This document shows positions 7,257-14,996 of a stretch of DNA of 17,784 nt, in pieces. A program made the translations under genes and the position numbers. Every line of letters begins with the position of its first letter. Position 1 is the stretch's first letter. Below the pieces are notes generated by a model. The model was given only the letters and a program-made list of their open reading frames with translations. It was not told where the DNA came from and ran no database searches. Origin of the DNA: JAGVMG01 sp964461105 (GTDB taxonomy: Bacteria > Chlamydiota > Chlamydiia > Chlamydiales > Rhabdochlamydiaceae); NCBI GenBank assembly GCA_964461105.1, contig CAYWSY010000037.1:1-17784 (forward strand), read 5' to 3'.

Positions 7257-8642
7257 ATGAAACACACCAAATTAAAAAACATTCAAGAATCGAATATTGG
7301 CTCCACACTCACCGTCTGCGGCTGGATCCGTACAGTGCGGGATCAGAAAAATTTTGCCTTTATCGAACTTAACGACGGCTCAACTCTTTCGAACCTCCAA
7401 ATCATTGCTGACAGCTCTTTATCCAACTACGCAGAGCTCATGCAACAGCTCTCAACTGGAGCCTCCATTGCAGCAACAGGAGAGCTTGTCAAAAGTCCAG
7501 GTCAAAAGCAAAAATGGGAGCTCAAAGCAGCTTCAATCCATCTCTTTGGCACCTGCTCAGAGGACTTTCCCCTTCAAAAAAAACGGCATTCCTTTGAGTT
7601 TTTAAGAGAAATTGCCCACCTCCGCCCCCGCACCAATACGCAAGGAGCCGTCTCTCGAGTTCGCAATGCGCTTAGCTATGCAACCCACCGCTTCTTCCAA
7701 GAACAGGGGTTCCTCTACGTCCACACCCCCATCATTACCGCATCAGATTGCGAGGGGGGCGGAGCTCAGTTTCTTGTCACCACACTCGATCTCAATAAAC
7801 CTCCACGCCACTCTGACGGAACAGTTGATTTCACCAAAGACTTCTTTTCAAAACCCGCCTATCTGACTGTCTCGGGCCAGCTAAACGGGGAGACCTTTGC
7901 ATGCGCGCTTTCTGATATCTATACCTTTGGCCCAACATTCCGTGCAGAGAACTCAAACACCTCGCGCCACTTAGCTGAATTCTGGATGATCGAGCCTGAA
8001 ATGGCATTTGCTGATTTAAATGACAACCGTGCCTGTGCGGAGAGTTATTTAAAGTATGTCGTCAAACATGTTCTCTCCCATTGTGCAGAAGATATGGAAT
8101 TTTTCGATGCTTTTATTGAAAAAGGGATCCTATCGCGGCTGCAACAGGTGGCTGATACCCCATTTGCCCACCTCACCTACACAGAAGCTGTCGACATCCT
8201 CTTAAAATCAGGAAAAACCTTTCAATTTCCAGTGAGCTGGGGCAGCGACCTTCAATCAGAACATGAGCGCTTTCTTGCTGAGGAGTATTGCAAAAAACCA
8301 GTCGTCCTCACAGATTATCCGGCCAAAATCAAAGCGTTCTATATGCGTGGAAATGAGGATGGTAAGACCGTTGCTGCCATGGACGTTCTCGTCCCTAAAA
8401 TCGGGGAAATCATCGGAGGGAGTCAACGGGAAGAGCGCCTTGATGTCCTCGAGAAGAAAATCACTGAATTCGGCTTGAAGCCGGAAGATTATTGGTGGTA
8501 CTGCCAACTCCGCAAATATGGCTCAGTTCCCCATGCGGGATTTGGCTGCGGATTTGAGCGGCTGGTTCAATTTACCACAGGAATGGAGAACATCCGCGAT
8601 GTGATCCCCTTCCCGAGATACCCAGGTCATGCAGAGTTCTAG
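7257..8642 (+). CDS. asnS: Asparaginyl-tRNA synthetase
   Basis: 461 residues, a class IIb synthetase that charges tRNA-Asn directly with asparagine. The N-terminal OB-fold anticodon-binding domain (1-100) contains VCGWIRTVRDQKNFAFIELN. The catalytic core shows TVSGQLNGETFACALSDIY, motif 2 with FGPTFRAENSNTSRHLAEFW, the family-specific GGSQREERLDVL, and motif 3 GFGCGFERLVQF. The C-terminus ends DVIPFPRYPGHAEF, and this combination identifies AsnRS, not AspRS. ATG at 7257 is preferred to the in-frame TTG at 7236, which overlaps nfo. There is no Shine-Dalgarno sequence, so translation may be coupled to nfo four bases upstream. From memory Chlamydiaceae lack AsnRS and make Asn-tRNA through GatCAB. 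Confidence 0.96.
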   Translation: MKHTKLKNIQESNIGSTLTVCGWIRTVRDQKNFAFIELNDGSTLSNLQIIADSSLSNYAELMQQLSTGASIAATGELVKSPGQKQKWELKAASIHLFGTCSEDFPLQKKRHSFEFLREIAHLRPRTNTQGAVSRVRNALSYATHRFFQEQGFLYVHTPIITASDCEGGGAQFLVTTLDLNKPPRHSDGTVDFTKDFFSKPAYLTVSGQLNGETFACALSDIYTFGPTFRAENSNTSRHLAEFWMIEPEMAFADLNDNRACAESYLKYVVKHVLSHCAEDMEFFDAFIEKGILSRLQQVADTPFAHLTYTEAVDILLKSGKTFQFPVSWGSDLQSEHERFLAEEYCKKPVVLTDYPAKIKAFYMRGNEDGKTVAAMDVLVPKIGEIIGGSQREERLDVLEKKITEFGLKPEDYWWYCQLRKYGSVPHAGFGCGFERLVQFTTGMENIRDVIPFPRYPGHAEF

Positions 8643-8654
8643 TACAGTTTAAAC

Positions 8655-8790
8655 AAAGTTCTTGAAATTATTTTTGCTTCAAAGCCCCGGGGTTGAACGA
8701 TCGTAAAGTTAGCTGTGTTGGCCAACACAGCGGCCTTTACGATCGCTCAACCGCGGGAGCTTTCAAGCTAAAAATAATACCAAGAACTTT
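8655..8790. repeat. 136-bp near-perfect palindrome between convergent genes
   Basis: Two arms of about 68 bp pair around a perfect 20-bp centre, GCTGTGTTGGCCAACACAGC (8712-8731), with no loop. Going outward the paired blocks are GAUCG-containing CGATCGTAAAG / CTTTACGATCG (8698-8708 with 8735-8745), GGTTGA / TCAACC (8691-8696 with 8747-8752 approximately), CCCG / CGGG, AAAGC / GCTTT, GCTT / AAGC, ATTATTTTT / AAAAATAAT (8667-8675 with 8770-8778), and AAAGTTCTTG / CAAGAACTTT (8655-8664 with 8781-8790). Only single or double mismatches and two one-base offsets interrupt it. It fills the gap between asnS and the porin cluster. It may serve as a bidirectional terminator, since the outer right arm ends in TTTTT. 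Alternatively it is a non-autonomous mobile palindrome. Confidence 0.95.
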
Positions 8791-8802
8791 TTATACAGAC
8801 TA

Positions 8803-9861
8803 CTAAAAATCGATCTGCGCGGAGAATGAGCCCCCTTGATAGCTTAAATCTCCCGAATGGTTTGTGAACGCGCCTGCAACTAAACCAGGTTGCACCTGAT
8901 TCATGTTTTCAAGCATCTGATTTTGCTGGGGATAAAGATGGTATTCGTAAGCTGCTTTAAAAGAGAGTCTCCAGCGTTGATTACTGAAGGCATGGGACCA
9001 CTTTATACCCATTCCCAGGTCATATACGGCTCGCGCACATCGAAAGCTCTTTCGAAAATGGTAATCTGTTTCCGGACTATGCTGTCTGATTTTCGAAAAC
9101 CCCCACAATAGAGAATAATCAGCAAAAGAGAAAAGGCTCCAATCGGAAGCGAGCATCCAATCCGCTTGCAATCCTGCGAGAAAACCGAATCCCCAAAAAT
9201 CCCAATGAACCGAGTGCATATCTGTGATCCCATCATTATGATCCAAATAACCATAATGGGCTTTATGATCGATCCATGCCGATCTTAAGCCTCCCATAGG
9301 GCGCAACTTAAAAGAACGGCTCACATAAAATTCTTTACCCAAGTTCAGATCAATTTGAGACAGATCGATTCCCCACTTCCCATCAGAATGCGTAATAATC
9401 CCCGTAATCGTGTTTTGATAACCAACCGGCTCAATTAAGTTGATGACTGTATCAGGAGGGATCGATGCGTTGTCAGAGCGAGATCCTTGATTCGAAATGC
9501 TTGTCCATATCGCAGCAATGTCCCACTTGCCATGTGGAATCATATATCCTGCAGAAAGGCGATAGCCTCCGTTCCAATCAAATCTCGCTTCCTTGATGGT
9601 GTTGTGAGCCGGCATTGAAGGATGTGATTGTTGCTTGACAATCACATAAGGAATATTTTCTTCAGCCGCCTTCCAATATAATCCTTCCCCTTGAATCCAT
9701 AGATTGTAGCCATGCTCAATCGTTGGACGAGCTGGAAGGTTAAGGCCAAAATCAGGTGATGGGTCGATTGTGTTCTCTGCAGGAGAAAGCGCTGCATCAG
9801 AGTAACAGCAGATGAAGGAGATCTGAAGAGGAAGTAACAAATAGTAAAAGTGTTTTGTCAT
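8803..9861 (-). CDS. MOMP-like outer membrane porin, Lpg1974-type (third of three)
   Basis: 352 residues. A hydrophobic N-terminus ending near CYSDAALSP is probably a Sec signal peptide. The mature part starts with the family signature NLWIQGEGLYWKAAEEN and contains strand-like segments such as FDWNGGYRLSAGYMIPHGKW, DLNLGKEFYVSRSFKLRP and DFWGFGFLAG. It ends in phenylalanine (SAQIDF), the usual BAM recognition end for beta-barrels. Few cysteines are present, unlike Chlamydia MOMP. It is clearly paralogous to the two upstream genes, following the middle one after 15 bp with only a weak AGAAG-type ribosome binding site. Predicted role: diffusion porin and structural surface protein. The ligand or substrate cannot be told. 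Confidence 0.85.
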   Translation of the reverse strand: MTKHFYYLLLPLQISFICCYSDAALSPAENTIDPSPDFGLNLPARPTIEHGYNLWIQGEGLYWKAAEENIPYVIVKQQSHPSMPAHNTIKEARFDWNGGYRLSAGYMIPHGKWDIAAIWTSISNQGSRSDNASIPPDTVINLIEPVGYQNTITGIITHSDGKWGIDLSQIDLNLGKEFYVSRSFKLRPMGGLRSAWIDHKAHYGYLDHNDGITDMHSVHWDFWGFGFLAGLQADWMLASDWSLFSFADYSLLWGFSKIRQHSPETDYHFRKSFRCARAVYDLGMGIKWSHAFSNQRWRLSFKAAYEYHLYPQQNQMLENMNQVQPGLVAGAFTNHSGDLSYQGGSFSAQIDF

Positions 9862-9876
9862 GGATGTTCTTCTGTT

Positions 9877-11019
9877 TTAAAAATCAAATTGCCCGCTTAA
9901 AAAGAGACCTTGGTACGCTAAATCGCCTCCTACAGGAGTGTATGAATTCGAGAAAAAGGTATTACCCGCTGGCAGAGGAAATTGACTCTGATCTGCATAG
10001 AGGTGGTATTCATACCCAACACGGAAAGTAACGCCAAAACGGTTTTTAAAAAACAGATGCGCCCATTCAATCCCTGCTTGAATATCTAAAACTCCTTTAC
10101 CTGACTGAAAGTCTTTTGTTTCCTCAAAATGAAGAGCTCGATTGAAGATCCCCTTCTGAGTGATATCAAATCTGCCATACAAAATAGCAGCAGCGCCATT
10201 AGCAAAAAGATGCCAATCAGAAGTAAACATCCACTTCGTGTCCAATCCGCCAAAAAAACCAAATCCCCAAAAGTCATTGCTCATGTTAACAACTGCATCA
10301 CCTGTTGATGTGCGAAATGTCACATTCAACTGTTGATCAATCCAAGCATTCCTAAGGCCCGCATTAGGACGAAGCGTCAACTTCCGCCCCACATAAAATT
10401 CACGCCCAATTGACAAATCCAATTGATCTAAATGAGGACGCCAAGTTCCTTGTGCAGATTGTCCTTCGCCCAACATCGATAAATGATTGACAAGCCACCA
10501 ATTGATATATAAGTCCCGATTTGGCGCATCTGCAGAAACATGACTCTTAGTCTCTGTGTGAAAATGGGTCCATGTTAAGGCAAGATCCCAGCGATCCCGA
10601 GGAATCGTATATCCAATTCCAAGACGAAACCCCCAATCCCAATCAAAACCAACTGTCTTGACATCTCTAAATCTTCCCCCATTGGCATTATTCCCAGTAT
10701 AGGCATAATAGAGGTTATCTTCTGAGGCCCTCCAATAAAGAGCTTCTCCCCGAATCCACAGATTCGCTCCCCCTGTCACAAACGGACGAACAGAGGAATT
10801 ATAACCTTGAGCCTCTTGGATAGGAGCTGCTTCAACCGCAGGGGATGGTGCTGGTTCCACAGTTTGGTTATCAGCAAGCATCAACTCATCTGTATCATCC
10901 CACTTGAGTTCATCGCATTGCTCTACAACTCTAGCCGCACTTAAAGAGAGTGAAGGAACGATGAAAAGAAGACTCATCCAAACTGAAATGCGCAAAGACC
11001 TACATACTAATTCGTGCAT
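9877..11019 (-). CDS. MOMP-like outer membrane porin, Lpg1974-type (second of three)
   Basis: 380 residues. The signal peptide is about 1-28, with a hydrophobic core in ISVWMSLLFIVPSLSLSA. An acidic, Pro/Ala-rich linker follows (to about residue 75) before the family signature NLWIRGEALYWRASEDNLYY. Barrel segments include FDWDWGFRLGIGYTIPRDRW, DLSIGREFYVGRKLTLRP and NDFWGFGFFGGLDTKW, and the protein ends SGQFDF. The linker makes it the longest of the three paralogues and may be surface- or periplasm-exposed. The ATG at 11019 is supported by AGGAAA 8 nt upstream. That AGGA overlaps the TAG stop of the preceding porin gene, so the two are tightly coupled. Confidence 0.88.
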   Translation of the reverse strand: MHELVCRSLRISVWMSLLFIVPSLSLSAARVVEQCDELKWDDTDELMLADNQTVEPAPSPAVEAAPIQEAQGYNSSVRPFVTGGANLWIRGEALYWRASEDNLYYAYTGNNANGGRFRDVKTVGFDWDWGFRLGIGYTIPRDRWDLALTWTHFHTETKSHVSADAPNRDLYINWWLVNHLSMLGEGQSAQGTWRPHLDQLDLSIGREFYVGRKLTLRPNAGLRNAWIDQQLNVTFRTSTGDAVVNMSNDFWGFGFFGGLDTKWMFTSDWHLFANGAAAILYGRFDITQKGIFNRALHFEETKDFQSGKGVLDIQAGIEWAHLFFKNRFGVTFRVGYEYHLYADQSQFPLPAGNTFFSNSYTPVGGDLAYQGLFLSGQFDF

Positions 11020-11028
11020 AGTCGTTTC

Positions 11029-12084
11029 CTAAAAATCAAATTGTCCAGAGATCATTACTCCTTGAAAGGCAAGGTTCCCTCGAATGATAGTAAAATTCTC
11101 AAATCCGTCGTTCCCATTCGAGACCAAGAATTGATTTTGATTAAAATAGAGATGGTATTCATAGCCGGCTCTCAATGTTAACCCAAATCGGTCTTGATGA
11201 AACAGCCGCTGATATTTAAATCCCGCAGCAAAATCCAAGACGCTTTTTCCTGTATCGAAATCTGTTGTTTGCTTCCATACTTCCCGGCCAGCTTGCCTTC
11301 CTCTTTGATCAATATCAAAATCACCAAACAGAAGTGCATAATCTGTTGTTCCAAATAAACTCCATGACTTCGAAAACAACCACTCTGCAGACGCCCCAAG
11401 TGTCAGCCCCAATCCCCAAAAGTGATTTTTCAAAGCCCCATCAATCGAAAGAGACGGCGTTGTGCTGATGTAATCAAGATTGAGCTTTTGATGAATCCAC
11501 GTTGCACGCAAACCAAAATTTGGGCGCACGGTAAAATAATTGCCAACCCAATAAGAGCGTCCCAGATTCAAATCAAATTGGTCCAATCGGAGATGCCAAT
11601 GAGCTTTTGACTTTTCAAGAAGGAGAATGGACTCATTAAAAAACGCAGCTCCCCATACGGGAGACGGGATGTGATCACCACCCTTATTCTTCACTGTCGA
11701 ATCAGCGTCAGTAATAAAATGGGTCCAATCAAAGGAAAGATCCCATCCATCAAAAGGCAGAGCATAATCAAGTCCTAACCTCACCCCACAATCCCACTCA
11801 AAATCGACCTCATTAAAGCCGCGACGAGGTGTCGTAAAATTTGCATCGATCACGTAACAATTGAGCAAGTTATCTTCCGTAGCTTGCCAAATCAACAGAT
11901 CACCGCGGACGGAGAGGTTAACGCCGTTGCTGAGCCACGGAAACGTAGGGCGGTTATACATATTAGGAATCTGCTCAGTGGGGGTATTTTGTTGAGAGGA
12001 ATCAACACCCTGTTGAACAGAATCCGCAAACAGCTGTTGTGAACATAGAAACATCGATAGGGCAATCACGGTGCGATATTGCAT
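11029..12084 (-). CDS. MOMP-like outer membrane porin, Lpg1974-type (first of three)
   Basis: 351 residues from the ATG at 12084. The signal peptide is MQYRTVIALSMFLCSQQLFA, followed by a Gln/Ser-rich segment. The barrel then starts with VNLSVRGDLLIWQATEDNLL and contains VDFEWDCGVRLGLDYALPFD, FDLNLGRSYWVGNYFTVRP and HFWGLGLTLGASAEWLF, ending SGQFDF. A longer frame starts at 12120, but a good promoter places its -10 box on that ATG and so excludes it from the transcript. The 12084 start gives a standard signal peptide. GGAG lies 11 nt upstream, a long spacing. It is the first gene of a three-porin tandem array. Confidence 0.85.
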   Translation of the reverse strand: MQYRTVIALSMFLCSQQLFADSVQQGVDSSQQNTPTEQIPNMYNRPTFPWLSNGVNLSVRGDLLIWQATEDNLLNCYVIDANFTTPRRGFNEVDFEWDCGVRLGLDYALPFDGWDLSFDWTHFITDADSTVKNKGGDHIPSPVWGAAFFNESILLLEKSKAHWHLRLDQFDLNLGRSYWVGNYFTVRPNFGLRATWIHQKLNLDYISTTPSLSIDGALKNHFWGLGLTLGASAEWLFSKSWSLFGTTDYALLFGDFDIDQRGRQAGREVWKQTTDFDTGKSVLDFAAGFKYQRLFHQDRFGLTLRAGYEYHLYFNQNQFLVSNGNDGFENFTIIRGNLAFQGVMISGQFDF

Positions 12085-12119
12085 ATGAGACACGGCTCCG
12101 TTTAGACGAGAAAGCCCCA

Positions 12120-12148
12120 TTTATAGATTGATTAAATTTTTACGTCTA
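12120..12148 (-). promoter_or_regulatory. Porin-array promoter
   Basis: Minus strand TAGACG (12148-12143), a 17-bp spacer and TATAAA (12125-12120). The predicted start is near 12113, so the porin transcript would begin between the two candidate ATGs. No terminator is seen between the upstream solenoid gene (stop at 12176) and this promoter, so read-through is also possible. Confidence 0.5.
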
Positions 12149-12175
12149 TTTTTTTTCTCTCATTGATAGCTAATA

Positions 12176-13315
12176 TTAATTAGAAAGCAATCGACGACGC
12201 GCTTGCGCGAGCACTCCAGCTCCAAGTCCAAATAACATCGCTGCAAAGGCAAAGAGAGTTCCAAAGAATGGAATTTCTGTTAGCATAAAGTAACAAATAA
12301 TGCCCAAACAAAGAATGGGGAAGCGGTTGGCTTTGAATTTGGCTTTTGTAAACAACCAATTCGAAGCCCAAACAATCGAATAAATTTTAGCAGTGTAAAA
12401 TCCGATGATGTTTGCAGCAATCAGCGTTAGAGCAAACGGAACGCCTAAAATTGTCATCAATAAAATGACCGATACCAATGGCAATAACACCAGAAGCATC
12501 ACACCATAAGAAAACGATTTCCATGGATGATCTTTAAGAGCATGAAGCGCTGCCTCCAAGTTCTTTGGAAAAATCTTTAACAAAATCAAACCAACAACAA
12601 GGGTATAAAAGAAATTCATCAATAACGTCACCACCTTTGAACCGACAAGCAATTTGCGAAACCACGACCCTTTAACAAGCTCATGAACTAATGATGGGTG
12701 ATAGGTGATTTTGCCTTCGACTTTCGCCATAGGATCGATCCAGGCTGGAGCGGAACTGCGGTATTCAATGTTGCCAACCACATCAGCTCGAGAGGTGATC
12801 CGCAAATGGCCAACATAAGCTTTAAGTATCCCTCCAAGCAGGCCCGAAATACGTACATTTGATGCAACAACGACAACTTCTGATGCGATCTTACTTGAAA
12901 GATCGACATTTCCGGCGACAAGGACCACACTTCCTCCAACAGAAGAGGAGGGGAGAAACTGAACATTTCCTGAAAGTGAAGAGACATTATTCCCCACTTG
13001 ACCGCTAATCAACATCTGTCCTGAAATGGACCGCACATTGCGGGCGACACGCCCAGAGACCTCAAGGCTACCTGCCGCAGCAAGCACATCTCCATTGACC
13101 ACCCCATCAATGACAACTTGATTAGCAAGGATATACACATCCCCATTAACCGTTCCTGAAATCTCCACACTATCACCAAACGCAAAAAAATTCCCTTCAT
13201 ATACAGCTCCCGCAGGCAGAGAAATGACATGAGAGTCCTCAGACTCTGGACGCTCATCATGAGCTTGCAAGGTGGCAATAAATAATAGACAAACAAACGC
13301 GTAGATTAATCGCAT
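12176..13315 (-). CDS. Exported bactofilin-like beta-solenoid membrane protein
   Basis: 379 residues in three parts. A cleavable-looking signal peptide (1-18) is followed by a repeat domain (about 30-205) and a C-terminal membrane domain with roughly four to six helices at 227-249, 268-308 and 332-370. The repeat domain is built of about 17-residue turns such as VEISGTVNGDVYILANQ, VVIDGVVNGDVLAAAGS, LEVSGRVARNVRSISGQ and MLISGQVGNNVSSLSGN. This is the polymer-forming (bactofilin, DUF583) type of beta-solenoid. Bactofilins are normally cytoplasmic scaffolds without a signal peptide. Here the signal and membrane domain imply a periplasmic solenoid anchored to the inner membrane. The start overlaps the hemA stop by 10 bp, indicating translational coupling. 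Function unknown; an envelope scaffold is inferred. Confidence 0.8.
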   Translation of the reverse strand: MRLIYAFVCLLFIATLQAHDERPESEDSHVISLPAGAVYEGNFFAFGDSVEISGTVNGDVYILANQVVIDGVVNGDVLAAAGSLEVSGRVARNVRSISGQMLISGQVGNNVSSLSGNVQFLPSSSVGGSVVLVAGNVDLSSKIASEVVVVASNVRISGLLGGILKAYVGHLRITSRADVVGNIEYRSSAPAWIDPMAKVEGKITYHPSLVHELVKGSWFRKLLVGSKVVTLLMNFFYTLVVGLILLKIFPKNLEAALHALKDHPWKSFSYGVMLLVLLPLVSVILLMTILGVPFALTLIAANIIGFYTAKIYSIVWASNWLFTKAKFKANRFPILCLGIICYFMLTEIPFFGTLFAFAAMLFGLGAGVLAQARRRLLSN

Positions 13316-14316
13316 GATAAAATCGCCTTTAATTCAGTTTTTAGGTTAAAGAGGTTCACATGCATCTCAGCTTGTTTCCTGACCTGAGCCACTGCCTTTT
13401 GAATTTCGCCCTCATCTCTCTGTTGTTTTTTTTCAATTAAATGCCCCACTTCTTCCATGTTCATTAACGTAATTTGCGGATGGAGTCCCAATGTCGGTTC
13501 CACATTGCGCGGGACACTCAAATCGAGCATCAGCTTAGGAAACAGCTTCTCCCCTTCCTTTAAATCAGAGTGAAGTAGCAAATACTCGGCACAATTGGTG
13601 CCGCAAATGATTAAATCATGCTCTTTCCACTTAGAGAGCTGCGAAAAATCAATGAGATTCACTCCATAAGCCTCTTCCAAATGCCGTGCCGATGCGACAG
13701 AACGCGTGCACAAAGAAATTTTTCGCATCCCCTTTGAAAACACATAAAATAGAATCTTACGATTAATCTCTGAATTTCCAACAAAAAACACCTTTTGATC
13801 TAGACTACAGCCAGCAAGCTGAAAGACCATCTCTGGCAAATGGACCTGTCCCCTTGCAATCGCAACGCTGGAACGGATCTGCTTCCCAATTTTAAGGCAT
13901 TTTTGAAACAAATAATGGATACAACTTGGCAAACGATAATCGCGGCGCGTTTTTTCATAAGCGACCTTCACTTGGCGCTGTATCTCTGATTCCGCAAGAA
14001 TCACACTATCTAACCCTGAAGTGACTTGAGCGAGATGAGCAAAACAATCAACGCCAAAGTATGTATAAAGCTTATGTTCAAAAGAATCAGGAATCTCTTC
14101 GCGAAACATCTGTAAGAGCTCACTATGAGCAGAGGGCAAATCTTCATCACTAAAATAAATCTCGGTGCGGTTGCATGTCGATAGGACAACCACGCCGAGC
14201 CTCTCAGCAATTCCCTGCTCATACCCAATGCGCAGCTGGCAGGCCTTTGCTAACTGTTCTCTAAAAATAAGCTCTGAGGATTTGTGATTAATTCCCAACA
14301 CTCCAATACGCATCAT
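13306..14316 (-). CDS. hemA: Glutamyl-tRNA reductase
   Basis: 336 residues. It reduces Glu-tRNA-Glu to glutamate-1-semialdehyde with NADPH, the first committed step of C5 haem synthesis. The catalytic domain has GINHKSSE (8-15), LSTCNRTEIY with the nucleophile Cys48, the conserved HLAQVTSGLDS (93-103) and ESEIQRQVKVAYEKT. The NADPH domain starts near KVFFVGNSEINRK, a degenerate form of the usual GxGxxx loop. The dimerisation helix region is short, so the protein is about 80 residues shorter than the E. coli enzyme, like chlamydial HemA as I recall. CAGGG lies 8 nt before the ATG at 14316. It sits between recX (52 bp upstream) and the solenoid gene (10-bp overlap). Confidence 0.94.
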   Translation of the reverse strand: MMRIGVLGINHKSSELIFREQLAKACQLRIGYEQGIAERLGVVVLSTCNRTEIYFSDEDLPSAHSELLQMFREEIPDSFEHKLYTYFGVDCFAHLAQVTSGLDSVILAESEIQRQVKVAYEKTRRDYRLPSCIHYLFQKCLKIGKQIRSSVAIARGQVHLPEMVFQLAGCSLDQKVFFVGNSEINRKILFYVFSKGMRKISLCTRSVASARHLEEAYGVNLIDFSQLSKWKEHDLIICGTNCAEYLLLHSDLKEGEKLFPKLMLDLSVPRNVEPTLGLHPQITLMNMEEVGHLIEKKQQRDEGEIQKAVAQVRKQAEMHVNLFNLKTELKAILSCD

Positions 14317-14335
14317 GTCTGTTGCCCTGATTAGT

Positions 14336-14365
14336 CTGCTATTTGCGTATATATATCGCCGTCAA
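14336..14365 (-). promoter_or_regulatory. Weak candidate promoter in the recX-hemA gap
   Basis: Minus strand TTGACG (14365-14360) is a good -35, followed after 18 bp by TAGCAG (14341-14336), a poor -10. It could supply extra hemA transcription within the recX-hemA run, but may be chance. Confidence 0.25.
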
Positions 14366-14368
14366 CCT

Positions 14369-14977
14369 TTAATTCCAATCGTTCTTCAAGACACTGCTAA
14401 TCGCCTCAGCAGAAAACCCTCGCCGCATCAATTGAGCATAGAGTTTTTGTCGCTGCTTGAAATCCCCAATATCGACTTCAATCCTTTTCTTTGCTAGCCA
14501 TTCTTGAAGCGAAGTCAATTCACGATGGCGCAACTCCTCTTTGATGCTTTTCAACTGCTCTTCCGACACGCGCTTGTGTTTGAGCTTCATTACGATTGCT
14601 TGAGGCCCACTTCCCTTGCGCATTTCTGAACGGATGAGGCGCTGAAGCTCTTGCTCATCATCGATGTATCCCCCTTTTTGTCCGAAGGTAATTGCCTGCT
14701 CGATTGCTGCAATCGAAAATCCTTTGGATGAGAGCTTTTTCTCAAGTTCTCGGGAAAGATACCCTTTCCTAGCCAATAAACGAACCACCAGCCGCTTCGC
14801 GAGCTTAACTTCCAACAAAAAAAAGACTTGAGAAAATTCTTGACGGGTAAGGACTGGCGGCAAAGCAGTTAACTCTTTAAAAAACAACTTCCTATCTACA
14901 GTGTGAAGGAACTCCTCTTCCCAATAGACATCGATCGAAAATGAATCATCCGGGCTATTTTTTAAATAAAAACTCAT
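14369..14977 (-). CDS. recX: RecX-family regulatory protein
   Basis: 202 residues, mostly helical and very basic. The RecX pattern of three-helix repeats is visible: ARKGYLSRELEKKLSSKGFS (69-88), then KGGYIDDEQELQRLIRSEM (101-119), RKGSGPQAIVMKLKHKRVSE (120-139), and a last repeat with RQKLYAQLMRRGFSAEAIS. RecX proteins bind RecA filaments and modulate strand exchange. No recA lies next to it, which is common in distant lineages. ATG at 14977 is chosen over an in-frame GTG at 14986; neither has a good ribosome binding site. It is the first gene of the leftward recX-hemA-solenoid-porin run, with a good promoter just upstream. Confidence 0.8.
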   Translation of the reverse strand: MSFYLKNSPDDSFSIDVYWEEEFLHTVDRKLFFKELTALPPVLTRQEFSQVFFLLEVKLAKRLVVRLLARKGYLSRELEKKLSSKGFSIAAIEQAITFGQKGGYIDDEQELQRLIRSEMRKGSGPQAIVMKLKHKRVSEEQLKSIKEELRHRELTSLQEWLAKKRIEVDIGDFKQRQKLYAQLMRRGFSAEAISSVLKNDWN

Positions 14978-14996
14978 ACTAACCACATTCTGTCAT

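Noticed and set aside
7297..7866. Alternative-frame open frames inside asnS
   Set aside because: Ser/Pro/Leu-rich translations typical of frame shadows, while the asnS frame is complete and motif-bearing.
9800..9861. Possible lipoprotein signal in the third porin (FICCYSD)
   Set aside because: Residues before the cysteines do not fit a lipobox (L-[AS]-[GA]-C), and the protein has a barrel-type C-terminus.
12085..12120. 12-residue N-terminal extension of the first porin
   Set aside because: The ATG at 12120 falls in the predicted -10 box and the shorter form begins with a standard signal peptide.
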